Positions 23,436 to 32,181 of a stretch of DNA of 64,000 nt are shown here, in pieces; the first letter of the stretch is position 1; every line of letters begins with the position of its first letter. Source of the DNA: Leifsonia sp. EB41 (GTDB taxonomy: Bacteria > Actinomycetota > Actinomycetes > Actinomycetales > Microbacteriaceae); contig NZ_JBGCCJ010000001.1 of NCBI RefSeq assembly GCF_041262565.1, positions 1,860,001-1,924,000 of the forward strand. The letters are read 5' to 3'. The notes below the pieces were generated by a model. It had not been told where the DNA came from. It did not search any database and saw only the letters and a program-made list of their open reading frames with translations. The position numbers and the translations under genes were made by a program.

Positions 23436-24281
23436 GTGACCGACCGACTCCGGATCCTCCACCTCAGCGACACCCACCTCTACGGCGACGGCCGCCTCCA
23501 GTACGGGCTGGTCGACACGCTCGCCGCGCTCGACCGTGTGCTCGCCCGCGCCGGCGAGTTGGAGGCAGTGGACCTGGTGGTGGTGTCGGGCGACCTGTCC
23601 GACGACGGGAGCGCGGCGTCGTACCGGCTGCTGCGGGGACGGCTGGAGCCGTGGGCCGCGGAGCGCGGAGCGGCGGTCGCGTACGCGATGGGGAACCACG
23701 ACCTCCCCGACGCCTTCGAGGACGTGCTCGGGGAGCGGGAACGGGTCATCTCGGTGCGGGGTTTCCGGGTGGTGACCGTCGACACGACCGTCGCGCGGGC
23801 CGGTTACGGACTGGTCGGCGAGGAACGGCTCGTCCGGCTTCGGACGGTGCTCGCCGAGCCGAGCGCGAACGGGACGGTCGTGGTGCTGCACCATCCGCCG
23901 GTCCCGCCGACGACGGGGTTGTTCGAGACGCTGCGGCTGGTCGACCCTGCGCCCGTGCTCGACGTCTGCTCGGCGGGGGATGTGCGGCTGATCCTGGCCG
24001 GCCACTACCATCACGCGCTCGCCACCTCGGCGGGCGTCCGCGGCATCCCGGTCGTCGTCGCGCCGGCCGTCGCCAACACGACGGACGTGCTCTGGCCGCC
24101 GCCGCGGGAGCGGGCCGAGCGCGGGGCCGGATTCGCGCTGGTTGAGCTCTCCGGCGACGGCACGGTGCGTTCGCAGTTCGTGCGCGCGCCCGCCGCCGGT
24201 GACGGCGAGACGGTCTACGACCTCGACGCCGACGCGATAGCGCGGATCGCGGCGGACGCCGGCTGGAAGGGCGAGGCGTGA
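23436..24281 (+). CDS. Calcineurin-like metallophosphoesterase (CpdA/GpdQ type)
   Basis: A 281-residue metallophosphoesterase with the full two-metal motif set: HLSDTHLYG (D-x-H), VVSGDLSDDG (GD), AMGNHDLPD (GNHD), LHHPPVPP and AGHYHHA (GHxH). This branch includes 3',5'-cyclic nucleotide and glycerophosphodiester phosphodiesterases; the precise substrate is uncertain. It is soluble with no signal peptide. It overlaps the DUF3052 gene by 4 bp (GTGA). Confidence 0.87.
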   Translation: MTDRLRILHLSDTHLYGDGRLQYGLVDTLAALDRVLARAGELEAVDLVVVSGDLSDDGSAASYRLLRGRLEPWAAERGAAVAYAMGNHDLPDAFEDVLGERERVISVRGFRVVTVDTTVARAGYGLVGEERLVRLRTVLAEPSANGTVVVLHHPPVPPTTGLFETLRLVDPAPVLDVCSAGDVRLILAGHYHHALATSAGVRGIPVVVAPAVANTTDVLWPPPRERAERGAGFALVELSGDGTVRSQFVRAPAAGDGETVYDLDADAIARIAADAGWKGEA

Positions 24282-24694
24282 GCGGCGGCGCGGGCTACTC
24301 AGGGACTCCGCTCTGGAAGAAGCTCGGGCTCAAGCCGGGAATGCGCGCGCAGCTCCTGCACGCCGACCCCGGCTGGGCCGTCCCCGTGGAGGACGGCCCG
24401 GTGGACGTGGAGTGGCTCGCGGAAGGCTCCGTCGAGCCGGCCGGGCTGATCGTCGCGTTCTACCGGGAGGCTGCCGACTACGTCGCCGAGCTCGACGCGC
24501 TGGCGCCGCGCATCCACCCGGCCGGGATGATCTGGGCGGCCTGGCCGCGGAAGGCCGCCGGCCACGTCAGCGACATCGACGAGAACCTCATCCGCGACGC
24601 CGCGCTCGCCCGGGGTCTCGTGGACGTCAAAGTCGCCGCGATCTCCACCGACTGGTCCGCCCTCAAACTCGTCCACCGCCGCACAAACCGCTGA
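24278..24694 (+). CDS. DUF3052-family protein
   Basis: A 138-residue soluble actinobacterial protein. The start GTPLWKKLGLKPGMRAQLLHADPGW, the middle LIVAFYREAADYVAELDALAPRI and the end WSALKLVHRRTNR match the DUF3052 pattern. The function is unknown. It overlaps the upstream phosphoesterase by 4 bp, so both are translated from one mRNA. The convergent methyltransferase gene lies 84 bp away across GC-rich dyads. Confidence 0.85.
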   Translation: MSGGAGYSGTPLWKKLGLKPGMRAQLLHADPGWAVPVEDGPVDVEWLAEGSVEPAGLIVAFYREAADYVAELDALAPRIHPAGMIWAAWPRKAAGHVSDIDENLIRDAALARGLVDVKVAAISTDWSALKLVHRRTNR

Positions 24695-24710
24695 CCCCCC
24701 CTCCCCGTCT

Positions 24711-24771
24711 CCGCCGAGGCGGCGCAAAGTGGGGCCGAAATCGCCGAGACGGCAGAGAATCCGCCGCCTCG
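24711..24771. repeat. Three related GC-rich motifs at a convergent junction
   Basis: CCGCCGAGGCGG (24711-24722), CGCCGAGACGG (about 24742-24752) and the reverse-type CCGCCGCCTCG (24761-24771) lie about 30 bp apart between two convergent genes. CGAGGCGG can pair with CCGCCTCG over a 41-nt loop. It may serve as a weak terminator, but no compact stem is seen. Confidence 0.3.
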
Positions 24772-24778
24772 ATGCTGC

Positions 24779-25444
24779 TCAGGCGAAGGGGACGTGCTGG
24801 AGGACCCAGGCGTGCATGGCGACGGCGGCCGCGGCCGACGCGTTGATGGAGCGGGTGGAGCCGAACTGGGAGATCTCCACGACGACGTCGGCGGCTTCCA
24901 GGGCGGCGTCGGACAGGCCGGGGCCCTCCTGACCGAACAACAGCACGCACTCGCGCGGCAGCGCGTACGTCTCGATCAGCACCGAGCCCGGCACGTTGTC
25001 GACCGCGACGATCGGGAGGTCGGCCTCCCGCGCCCAGGCGACGAACGCGGCCACGTCGTCGTGGTGGACGACGTGCTGGTAGCGGTCGGTGACCATCGCG
25101 CCGCGCTTGTTCCAGCGGCGCCGGCCGATGATGTGCACCGTGTCCGCCGCGAACGCGTTGGCGCTGCGCACGATCGAGCCGATGTTCATGTCGTGCTGCC
25201 AGTTCTCGATCGCGACGTGGAACGGGTGGCGGTGCTGGTCCAGGTCGGCGACCACGGCCTCCATCCGCCAGTAGCGGTAGCGGTCGATCACGTTGCGGGT
25301 GTCGCCGTGGCGCAGCAGCTCGGGGTCGTACCGGTCGTCGTCCGGCCACTCGCCGGGCCAGGGGCCGACGCCGTGCGTACTCAGCTCGGCGGACGGCGGC
25401 AGGTCGCTCGGAAGCTCGCTCGGCTGCGGGGTCTCGGGACTCAC
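24779..25444 (-). CDS. SpoU/TrmH-family RNA 2'-O-methyltransferase
   Basis: A 221-residue SPOUT enzyme with the three SpoU motifs: motif 1 NIGSIVRSANAFAADTVHI (Asn/Arg of the active site), motif 2 VLLFGQEGPGLSDAAL and motif 3 FGSTRSINASAAAAVAMHAW, which form the SAM-binding trefoil knot. It methylates a ribose in tRNA or rRNA; the target base is not readable. The first 60 residues are Pro/Ser-rich and then charged. The GTG start at 25444 lies 6 nt after TACTCT (25451-25456, minus). Confidence 0.88.
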   Translation of the reverse strand: MSPETPQPSELPSDLPPSAELSTHGVGPWPGEWPDDDRYDPELLRHGDTRNVIDRYRYWRMEAVVADLDQHRHPFHVAIENWQHDMNIGSIVRSANAFAADTVHIIGRRRWNKRGAMVTDRYQHVVHHDDVAAFVAWAREADLPIVAVDNVPGSVLIETYALPRECVLLFGQEGPGLSDAALEAADVVVEISQFGSTRSINASAAAAVAMHAWVLQHVPFA

Positions 25445-25450
25445 CGACTC

Positions 25451-25456
25451 AGAGTA
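25451..25456 (-). promoter_or_regulatory. -10 element for the SpoU methyltransferase (leaderless)
   Basis: TACTCT on the minus strand ends 6 nt before the GTG at 25444. Confidence 0.5.
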
Positions 25457-25557
25457 GCTGGAGCAGGGTTACGGCATCCCGACAGCGGACCGAAACCCTC
25501 CCGCAACCCCCGGGCAATATGCTGGGGTCGTCACTTCACCATCGGAAGGGGTCCTGC

Positions 25558-26358
25558 GTGGCGCGACGCGACGAGATCGAATGCTGGCTGACCGACATGG
25601 ACGGCGTCCTCGTCCACGAGAACTCCGCGCTCCCCGGCGCGTCCGCGCTGATCCAGCAGTGGCGCGACCAGGGAACGCCCTTCCTGGTGCTCACCAACAA
25701 CTCGATCTACACCCCGCGCGACCTCGCGGCCCGGCTGCGCGCCTCCGGCCTCGACGTGCCGGAGGAGTCGATCTGGACCTCCGCGCTGGCGACGGCCGAC
25801 TTCCTGAAGTCGCAGAAGCCCGGAGGCAGCGCCTACGTCATCGGCGAGGCCGGGCTCACGACCGCACTGCACGAGGCGGGCTTCATCATGACCGACACGA
25901 ACCCGGATTACGTGGTCGTCGGCGAGACCCGCAGCTACTCGTTCGACGCCATCACGAAGGCGGTCCGCCTGATCGGCGCCGGGGCGCGTTTCATCGCGAC
26001 CAATCCGGACGCCACCGGCCCGAGCGCCGAAGGCCCGCTGCCGGCGACGGGCGCGGTCACGGCGATGATCACCAAGGCGACCGGCGGCATGGAGCCGTAC
26101 GTGGTGGGCAAGCCCAACCCGATGATGTTCCGTTCGGCGCTCAACCGGATCGGCGCGCACTCCGAGAACACCGCGATGATCGGCGACCGGATGGACACCG
26201 ACGTCGTCGCGGGCATCGAGGCCGGCCTCCACACGATCCTGGTGCTGACCGGGATCAGCGACCAGGCCGAGATCGACCGCTACCCGTTCCGTCCGGACGA
26301 GATCCTGTCCGGCGTGAAGGAGCTGGTCGAGCCGGTGCCGGTCGAGACGGATCTCTGA
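25558..26358 (+). CDS. HAD-IIA phosphatase
   Basis: A 266-residue HAD-superfamily, subclass IIA (NagD/p-nitrophenyl phosphatase-like) enzyme. Motif I is LTDMDGVLVHENSALPGA (catalytic Asp-x-Asp), motif II is LTNNS, the cap domain lies between, and the Lys motif VGKPNPMMF precedes motif III IGDRMDTDVVAGIEAG. It should remove phosphate from nucleotides or sugar phosphates in the cytosol. The GTG at 25558 is fixed by the ribosome site GGAAGGGG (25545-25552). A TATGCT hexamer (25518-25523) gives a leadered transcript. Convergent with the long Septum_form gene (13 bp). Confidence 0.9.
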   Translation: MARRDEIECWLTDMDGVLVHENSALPGASALIQQWRDQGTPFLVLTNNSIYTPRDLAARLRASGLDVPEESIWTSALATADFLKSQKPGGSAYVIGEAGLTTALHEAGFIMTDTNPDYVVVGETRSYSFDAITKAVRLIGAGARFIATNPDATGPSAEGPLPATGAVTAMITKATGGMEPYVVGKPNPMMFRSALNRIGAHSENTAMIGDRMDTDVVAGIEAGLHTILVLTGISDQAEIDRYPFRPDEILSGVKELVEPVPVETDL

Positions 26359-26371
26359 GTCACGAGGCCGG

Positions 26372-29300
26372 TCAGCCGGTCGGACCCGGTCCCGCCACCG
26401 AGGACGTCAACGGCTGGCCGCTGGAGCGGTTCGCGAAGCAGTAGTAGGACCGCTGTCCACTCGTCCACTGCGCCTCGGTCGCCGGGAACGCACCCTGGAC
26501 CTGGAGGTCGGGGTACGCGGCGGCGGCGCTCAGGTCGATCACGCCTGACGCCGTGCACAGCGTGTTGATCTGCTGTGCGAGCGCGTCGGCGCCCGGGTAC
26601 GGCGCGGCCGGGTCGGCGGAGACGAGGTTCGTGTAGACGAGCTGCGCGGAGTGCGCGGCCGTGCAGTCCACGACGGTGAAGGTCTCCGCCCACGGGTTCG
26701 TGTACGGCTGGACGCACTCGCCGCCGCCGAGCGTGTTCCACGCGTGGGTGCCGGGCCCGACCGCCGCGGCGGGCTTCGGGCTGACCGTGGGGGTCGGCGT
26801 GGGCGTGGGCGTCGGAGTCCTGGACGGGGTCGTGGACGACGAGGCCTTCGGAGCGGCGGCGGACGCGCCGAAGAGCGACGGGAGGCGGGTGCCGAGCGCG
26901 AACAGGCCGACCAGGACGAGCAGGACCGCCAGGACGCCGAGGATGAGGAAGAGGCGGCGGTTGGTGGGCGGGCTTCCGGAGGACGGCGGGGCGGGGGGTG
27001 TGGAGATGGGAGGTGCGGGGGTGGTGGAGGTGGGGGAGATCCAGGGGGTGGCGGTGGGCGTCGGCGACGCGGGAGCGGCAGCGGTCGGAGCGGCACCAGC
27101 GGGAGCGGCACCAGCGGGAGCGGCACCAGCGGGAGCGGCACCAGCGGGAGCGGCACCAGTGGCGGCCGAATCGGCTGTCGACGCAGGCTGAGCGTCACTG
27201 GGCGGCGGAGTCGTGTCGCGGGCTGCTGCGGCGCCGTCGAACGCGACGGTCGGCGTGTCGAGGGCGTCGAAGGCCACGGTCGGGGTCAGGAGGGCGTCGA
27301 ATCCGCCCGTCCCGGAGCCGACCTGCGGACCCTCCAGCCCGGCCGAGGGCTCGTCGAACGTGAACCCTGCGGAGTCCTCCTGCGCGGGGGTGGCGTGATG
27401 GGCCGCTGCTTCGTGCCGCGGGAGCGCGTCGGGCTCCGGCTGAGGGTTCTGCTCCGGCTCGGCCGCGAGCTCGGGGAAGAGGATGGCATCTATCCCCAGG
27501 GCAGCCGCGGGGAGCAGCGCCTCGGCGCCCGGCGTCGGCGTCTGGTCGGCCGGCTGCGAGGGCTCGCCGGAGGGAGCGGGCGCGGGGTGCCCGGCCGGCT
27601 CGGCGGATGACGGCTCGACGCGCCCGGTGGGCTCGCCGAAGAGCGCCTGATCGAACGGCGCCGGCAGACCCTGGCCGGCGGCTTCCGGAGCCGGGCGCTG
27701 GGCCTGGTCGGCTTCCTCGTCGTGCGCGTCGTCGGACTCCTCGCCGATGCCGAAGTCGCCGAAGAGCGCGGCGATGCCGTCCTGCTCCTCGTCGTCCGGC
27801 ACGTGGGCGGCGTCAGACGCGGGAAGGTCGGTCGGTCGCTCCGGTGCCGAGTCGGCGACAGGCGCGAAGACATCCGGTCCGGCAGCGGAGGCCGCGGCGA
27901 GCGCCTCCGCGTCGAACGGACTGGTCGCGGGGGACGGCGGCGCGCCGAGGACCGCCTCCGTCTGGGCGGCCCCATCGAACGCGGCGGGCGCGACGCCCGG
28001 CTCGCTGAGGGGAGGCGGAGTCGGAGTCGGAGCGGCATCGTGGCCGTCGCCGGTGCCACCGGCCGCCGACCAGGCGGCCGCCTGAGCCTCCGCCGCGGCC
28101 CGCGCTGCCGCGGCCTGCTCCTCGGCGCGGGCGCGCTCGTAGGCCTCCGCCTGGGCCTGGGCGTCGGCTCTGGCCTGTGCCTCAGCCTGAGCCTGAGCCT
28201 GGGCCTGCGCCTCTGCCTGCGCCTGCGCCTGCGCCTGCGCCTGAGCCTGCGCCTCTGCCTGGGCCCGCGCCTCTGCCTGCGCCTGAGCGTGCGCCTCTGC
28301 CTGGGCCTGCGCCTCTGCCTGCGCCTGAGCCTGAGCCTCCGCCTGGGCCTGCTCCTCAGCCTGTGCGCTCTCTTCCGCGTCAGCCTGCGCGTCGGCCTCC
28401 GCCTGGAGCGCGTCCTTGCGGGTCAGCGGCGCAGCCTGGATCGGGATGATGCCCGTGGTGTCCCCGAGCAGCGGGCGCGGAGCGGGGCGCTCCTCCTCGA
28501 ACATCCCGAGCAGCGCCGCAAGCCCGTGGCCCTCGATGGGACCGGTCGGGGTGGGGTCGGATGTTGCTGGCTCAGTGGTGGCGGGTTCGACCGCGGTCGG
28601 CTCGAACGCTGCGGGCTCGGGCGCTGCGGGCTTGGGCGCTGCGGGTTCGGGCGCTGCAGGCTCGTGGGTGGTGAAGCCCGGCACCGCGGGATCAGGTGTG
28701 GTCTGCTCCAGAACCTCGTCGGGACCGGAGAAGCGGTCGCCGACCTCCGGAGGCTGCGGCATGCGCAGCGCGGCCACGAAGCCGCTCGGCTCGAACGGCT
28801 GGGTCGGCGGCGTAGCAGCGGGTGGGGCCGGCTCGGTCGGCGCAGCAGCGGGTGGGGCCGGCTCGGTCGGGGCGGCGGGCGGCACCGGCAGCGGGACCTG
28901 CGGCACCTGCGGCTCCCGCGGCGCCAGCGCGGCGGGCGACTCCGACAGCACGGCCGACGCCTCCTGCGGCGTCAGCGCGGCGCGAGAATCCCGCACCGGG
29001 GCCGGCGACTCCTCCGACGTCGGCTCAGGCGTGGCGCTCGGCTCCGACACCGGGGCAGACGGCTGCTCGGGGATCAAGGAGGGCGCGGCGCTCGGCTCCG
29101 ACTTCGGGCCCGGCACGGGTAGAGCGACAGTCGGCTCGGCTCCGGGCTCCGGGGCAATCGGAAGAACCGTCGTCGGCTGCGAGGGCGTCGGCTCGACGAA
29201 GTTGGAGCGGCGGACGGGAGGAACGTCGTCCTGGCCGTCCGGGGCCTCGGCCTGGCCGAGCACGGAGGGCGCTTCGGGCTCCGGGCTTTCGCGGGACGTC

Positions 29301-29899
29301 AGGTTCCAGGTGAAGCCGGGCGCGGTCGGGGCGATGGGCGTTGCGTCCGGAAGGGCGGCGGCGCTCTCGTCGGCCGTGGGCTCGGGAGCGTCCGGTTCGC
29401 GGAGGAGGTCCTCGAACGCGGACGAGGGCGCGGGAGCGGACGGGACGGGAGCCGACGGGACGGGAGCGGCGGTCTCAACCGGGGCCACGGGCTCAGCCGG
29501 CGCCGCGGGCTCGTCAGGAGTCGGATTCGGCGAGGCGAGAGGCCAGACCGGCGCGGAACCAGCGGGCTCGGTCGGGGCAGCACCGGCAGGCGCAGCAGGC
29601 TCCACTGGGGGCTCGGGCGAAGCCGGCGCGGCAGCCTCCATCGGCGAAATGGGGGAAGCGGGGAACGCGGGCGCTGGATCCGCGGACGGAGCCGGCTCCT
29701 CCGGCTCAGACCCCGCAGCCCGCGAAGCACGCGACTCACGCGCCGCACCCGGCGCCGGCGGACGCGTCAACGGGCGCCCGCCACTGAGCTGCGCGAGGAA
29801 CCACTCCGAGCTCCCCACCTCCGGCTCCGTCTGCTCCGGCTCGGACGGCTGCTCCGGGTCCGGCTGCTCCCCCGCCGGGGGTTCGCGGTGTTCCGCCAC
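26372..29899 (-). CDS. Giant low-complexity membrane protein with C-terminal Septum_form domain
   Basis: A 1175-residue protein. About 1000 N-terminal residues are disordered and rich in Pro, Ala, Glu and Ser. They include a long Ala/Gln/Glu stretch ([14 protein letters not shown], about residues 490-620) and five GAAPA units (about 905-935). A single membrane helix ([21 protein letters not shown]) is followed by a Thr/Pro spacer. The extracytoplasmic domain of about 115 residues starts [17 protein letters not shown] and has the paired cysteines of Septum_form (PF13845-type) proteins, linked to actinobacterial division. Its GTG start shares one base with the pyrE stop, so it is co-transcribed with pyrE. 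The long cytosolic tail is unusual and could act as a spacer or condensing region. Confidence 0.75.
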   Translation of the reverse strand: MAEHREPPAGEQPDPEQPSEPEQTEPEVGSSEWFLAQLSGGRPLTRPPAPGAARESRASRAAGSEPEEPAPSADPAPAFPASPISPMEAAAPASPEPPVEPAAPAGAAPTEPAGSAPVWPLASPNPTPDEPAAPAEPVAPVETAAPVPSAPVPSAPAPSSAFEDLLREPDAPEPTADESAAALPDATPIAPTAPGFTWNLTSRESPEPEAPSVLGQAEAPDGQDDVPPVRRSNFVEPTPSQPTTVLPIAPEPGAEPTVALPVPGPKSEPSAAPSLIPEQPSAPVSEPSATPEPTSEESPAPVRDSRAALTPQEASAVLSESPAALAPREPQVPQVPLPVPPAAPTEPAPPAAAPTEPAPPAATPPTQPFEPSGFVAALRMPQPPEVGDRFSGPDEVLEQTTPDPAVPGFTTHEPAAPEPAAPKPAAPEPAAFEPTAVEPATTEPATSDPTPTGPIEGHGLAALLGMFEEERPAPRPLLGDTTGIIPIQAAPLTRKDALQAEADAQADAEESAQAEEQAQAEAQAQAQAEAQAQAEAHAQAQAEARAQAEAQAQAQAQAQAQAEAQAQAQAQAEAQARADAQAQAEAYERARAEEQAAAARAAAEAQAAAWSAAGGTGDGHDAAPTPTPPPLSEPGVAPAAFDGAAQTEAVLGAPPSPATSPFDAEALAAASAAGPDVFAPVADSAPERPTDLPASDAAHVPDDEEQDGIAALFGDFGIGEESDDAHDEEADQAQRPAPEAAGQGLPAPFDQALFGEPTGRVEPSSAEPAGHPAPAPSGEPSQPADQTPTPGAEALLPAAALGIDAILFPELAAEPEQNPQPEPDALPRHEAAAHHATPAQEDSAGFTFDEPSAGLEGPQVGSGTGGFDALLTPTVAFDALDTPTVAFDGAAAARDTTPPPSDAQPASTADSAATGAAPAGAAPAGAAPAGAAPAGAAPTAAAPASPTPTATPWISPTSTTPAPPISTPPAPPSSGSPPTNRRLFLILGVLAVLLVLVGLFALGTRLPSLFGASAAAPKASSSTTPSRTPTPTPTPTPTVSPKPAAAVGPGTHAWNTLGGGECVQPYTNPWAETFTVVDCTAAHSAQLVYTNLVSADPAAPYPGADALAQQINTLCTASGVIDLSAAAAYPDLQVQGAFPATEAQWTSGQRSYYCFANRSSGQPLTSSVAGPGPTG
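27091..27150 (-). repeat. 15-bp tandem repeat, four perfect copies
   Basis: The unit CGGCACCAGCGGGAG is repeated four times in a row, with a decayed fifth copy. It encodes GAAPA units near the membrane helix of the Septum_form protein. Copy number is probably slippage-prone. Confidence 0.9.
28150..28390 (-). repeat. Hexamer-rich Ala-Gln/Ala-Glu coding repeat
   Basis: Dozens of near-identical 6-bp units (gcctgc/gcctgg/gcctct on the plus strand) encode alternating AQ and AE dipeptides. The DNA is strongly strand-biased for C and T on the plus strand. Confidence 0.85.
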
Positions 29900-30456
29900 T
29901 ACGCCAGCCCCAGATCCTCGAGGCCGATGGCGGCGAAGTAGGGGTAGCCGGCCGACTCGATGACCTCGCGCGCGCCCGTGTTGCGGTCGACGACCACCGC
30001 GACGCCGGCGATCTCGGCGCCGACCTTCTGCAGGGCCTCGATGGCCTTCAGGGGGGAGCCGCCGGTGGTGGAGGTGTCCTCCAGGACGATCACGCGCTTG
30101 CCTTCGAGGTCCGGTCCCTCGACCTGCTTGCCGCGGCCGTGGTCTTTCGGCTCCTTGCGGACGACGAAGGCGTCGTACGCGAGCCCGCGCGCGGCGCCCT
30201 GGTGCAGGATCGCGGCGGCGACCGGGTCGGCGCCCATCGTCATCCCGCCGACCGCGACCACGTCCGGCACCTCCGCGATCAGGTCGATCATGACCTGGCC
30301 GATCAGGGGCGCGACCCGGTGGTCGAGGCTCACCTTGCGCAGGTCGACGTAGTAGGTGGCCTTCTTTCCGCTGGTCAGGGTGAAGTCCCCGTGGAAGACC
30401 GCCTCGGCGGAGATGAAGTCGATGAGCTGCTGTCGTGCGTCCGTCACGTCTGACAT
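29899..30456 (-). CDS. pyrE: Orotate phosphoribosyltransferase
   Basis: A 185-residue type I phosphoribosyltransferase. The hood start [21 protein letters not shown], the loop [17 protein letters not shown] and the PRPP-binding motif [13 protein letters not shown] (acidic pair plus TTGGS) are all present. It joins orotate and PRPP to OMP in pyrimidine synthesis. The ATG at 30456 starts the conserved protein; upstream residues in the frame are shadow. It is the first gene of a pair with the Septum_form gene (1-bp overlap). No other pyr gene is near. Confidence 0.95.
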   Translation of the reverse strand: MSDVTDARQQLIDFISAEAVFHGDFTLTSGKKATYYVDLRKVSLDHRVAPLIGQVMIDLIAEVPDVVAVGGMTMGADPVAAAILHQGAARGLAYDAFVVRKEPKDHGRGKQVEGPDLEGKRVIVLEDTSTTGGSPLKAIEALQKVGAEIAGVAVVVDRNTGAREVIESAGYPYFAAIGLEDLGLA

Positions 30457-30499
30457 TCTACGGTTAACCCGTTCCGGCAAGGAGGTCGGCGGTCCCCGA

Positions 30500-30505
30500 T
30501 ACGAT
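30500..30505 (+). promoter_or_regulatory. -10 element for exonuclease III (leaderless)
   Basis: TACGAT ends 6 nt before the ATG at 30512. Confidence 0.5.
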
Positions 30506-30511
30506 CGGGGC

Positions 30512-31357
30512 ATGCGCGTCGCCACCTGGAATGTGAACTCCATCCGCACCCGAGTCGCCCGGGTGGTGGACTGGATGGTCCGGGAGGACGTGGACGTCCT
30601 GGCCATGCAGGAGATCAAATGCAAGCCGGAGCAGTTCCCGTACGAGGCGTTCGAGGCGGCCGGTTACGAGGTCGTCCTGCACGGCCTCAACCAGTGGAAC
30701 GGCGTCGCGATCGCCGCCCGGCTGCCGATCGAGGACGTCGAGATCGGCTTCCCCGACATGCCCGGGTTCTTGAAGGACCACGACGGCCCCGACCTCCCGA
30801 AGGAGGCCCGCGCGATCGGCGCGACGGTCGACGGGGTGCGGCTGTGGAGCCTGTACGTCCCGAACGGGCGCTCGCTCGACGACCCGCACTACGTCTACAA
30901 GCTGGACTGGCTGGCCGCCCTCGCCGCGGACACGCAGCGCTGGCTGACCGAGAACCCCGGCGAGCAGCTCGCGTTGATGGGCGACTGGAACGTCGCGCCG
31001 CTCGACTCCGACGTCGGCGACCCGAGCCTGGTCCCCGGCGCCTCCACGCACATCTCGCCGCCGGAGCGCACGGCGTTCGCCGCGTTCGAGAAGGCCGGCC
31101 TGACGGACGTCGTGCGGCCGATCGTCCCGGACGGCTACACGTACTGGGACTACAAGCAGCTCCGTTTCCCGCGCAACGAGGGGCTGCGGATCGACTTCAT
31201 CCTCGGCTCGGCGGCGTTCGCCGACCGGGTGACGAACGCGAGCATCCACCGCAACGAGCGCAAGGGCGACGCCCCGAGCGACCACGTGCCGGTGCTGGTC
31301 GACCTGGCGGAGGCCGCGACCGAGGCGGACGACGACGACCGGCCGATGATCTGGTGA
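30512..31357 (+). CDS. xthA: Exodeoxyribonuclease III / AP endonuclease
   Basis: A 281-residue EEP-fold nuclease, with MRVATWNVNSIRTR, the metal Glu in LAMQEIKCK, LYVPNGR, LMGDWNVAPLDSD, the aromatic segment YTYWDYKQLRFPRNEGLRIDF and the catalytic His in SDHVPVLV. This is the complete motif set of XthA, which cleaves at abasic sites and degrades dsDNA from 3' ends in base excision repair. The length is normal. The start is supported by the leaderless promoter. Confidence 0.95.
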   Translation: MRVATWNVNSIRTRVARVVDWMVREDVDVLAMQEIKCKPEQFPYEAFEAAGYEVVLHGLNQWNGVAIAARLPIEDVEIGFPDMPGFLKDHDGPDLPKEARAIGATVDGVRLWSLYVPNGRSLDDPHYVYKLDWLAALAADTQRWLTENPGEQLALMGDWNVAPLDSDVGDPSLVPGASTHISPPERTAFAAFEKAGLTDVVRPIVPDGYTYWDYKQLRFPRNEGLRIDFILGSAAFADRVTNASIHRNERKGDAPSDHVPVLVDLAEAATEADDDDRPMIW

Positions 31358-31394
31358 TCTCGCCGCGCTGATTGCGCCGCGTGCCGCGAGGCGG

Positions 31395-31400
31395 TATCCC
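31395..31400 (+). promoter_or_regulatory. Weak -10-like hexamer for the gene at 31407
   Basis: TATCCC ends 6 nt before the ATG at 31407. It lacks the last T of the usual pattern. Confidence 0.3.
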
Positions 31401-31406
31401 GGACTC

Positions 31407-31868
31407 ATGCGCACTGAGCCGCCGCGCCCCCAGGCCATCGCCCTTCTGGTCGCCTTCGGCGTGCAGTTCGCGCTGGGGATGCTGCTCAACCTGTTCGTGG
31501 AGCTCCCGAAGACCCACCCCGGCAGCACCGGAGGCGAATACTTCACGCGGTCGTTCACCAGCCTCGGCTGGGCGCTCAGCGGCGGCGCGGGCCCGGCGCT
31601 CCTCGTCCACGCGTGGCTCGCCCTGCTGCTCGCGCTCGGGACGCTCGCGCTGTTCGTCCGCTGCGTGGCCGGACGCGTGCGCGGCTGGCGTTGGCTCACC
31701 GGCGTCGCGGCCCTCTTCACGGTGGGGGCGTTCTTCAACGGGATGAGCTTCGTGGACTACGGGGAGGACTTCAGCTCGGCGATCATGGCGGGGTGCTGGC
31801 TGATCGCGGTGTCGTTGCTGGTGACGGCGGTGGTGCGGCGGGGGCGGGAGGCCGTGGTCAGCGCGTGA
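31407..31868 (+). CDS. Hypothetical four-helix membrane protein
   Basis: A 153-residue protein with four predicted membrane helices (about residues 11-33, 62-85, 95-115 and 124-144). The first loop is VELPKTHPGSTGGEYFTRS; the loop before the fourth helix is FFNGMSFVDYGEDFSSA. The pattern resembles small integral membrane proteins of actinobacteria with no assigned role. It follows xthA by 49 bp and may be co-transcribed or start at the weak hexamer. The last 11 bp overlap the end of a convergent short reading frame. Confidence 0.72.
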   Translation: MRTEPPRPQAIALLVAFGVQFALGMLLNLFVELPKTHPGSTGGEYFTRSFTSLGWALSGGAGPALLVHAWLALLLALGTLALFVRCVAGRVRGWRWLTGVAALFTVGAFFNGMSFVDYGEDFSSAIMAGCWLIAVSLLVTAVVRRGREAVVSA

Positions 31869-32058
31869 GGTGGGTGGCCGGTGCAAGAAGCCCGGTGGTG
31901 AGCGCCGGCACCGAGAAGAGGGTGACCTTCAGGTACGGGCTCGAGTACAAGCACATGTCGGTGGTGGTGCAGCCCGGGCCGATGATGCTGACGCCTCGGC
32001 CCTGGATGTTGGGGCGCGTGCCTACGACCGCGCCTGTCTCCGCATCCACGACGGTCAC
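31858..32058 (-). pseudogene. Short coding remnant or small hypothetical protein
   Basis: A 66-codon frame from a GTG at 32058. Codons end in G or C almost without exception, and this bias continues for 14 codons upstream of the GTG to a TAG at 32101. True coding sequence therefore seems to extend beyond any usable start. The visible protein (VTVVDAETGAVVGTRPNIQGRG, then GCTTTDMCLYSSPYLKV) reads like the middle and end of a larger secreted or binding protein. I read it as the 3' remnant of a gene cut off upstream, next to the AraC gene. A short functional protein cannot be excluded. Confidence 0.4.
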
Positions 32059-32181
32059 GGTGTCGAAGCCGCCGCTGGGCTGACCCGCTGCGCGGCTCTG
32101 CTAGGTTCTCGTCCCAAGGAATGTCATATCTCACGGTGAGCGCTCGCCGGGAGACCGGGAACGAGAGAACGGGCCGTCACC

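Noticed and set aside
27091-27150. Possible minisatellite/attachment site
   Set aside because: The units encode GAAPA in frame inside the Septum_form gene, with no integrase or tRNA nearby.
27722-29122. Plus-strand Leu/Cys-rich open frame opposite the Septum_form gene
   Set aside because: It is the complement of the AQ/AE repeats; its LRLCLRL-type repeat follows from the hexamer DNA and not from selection.
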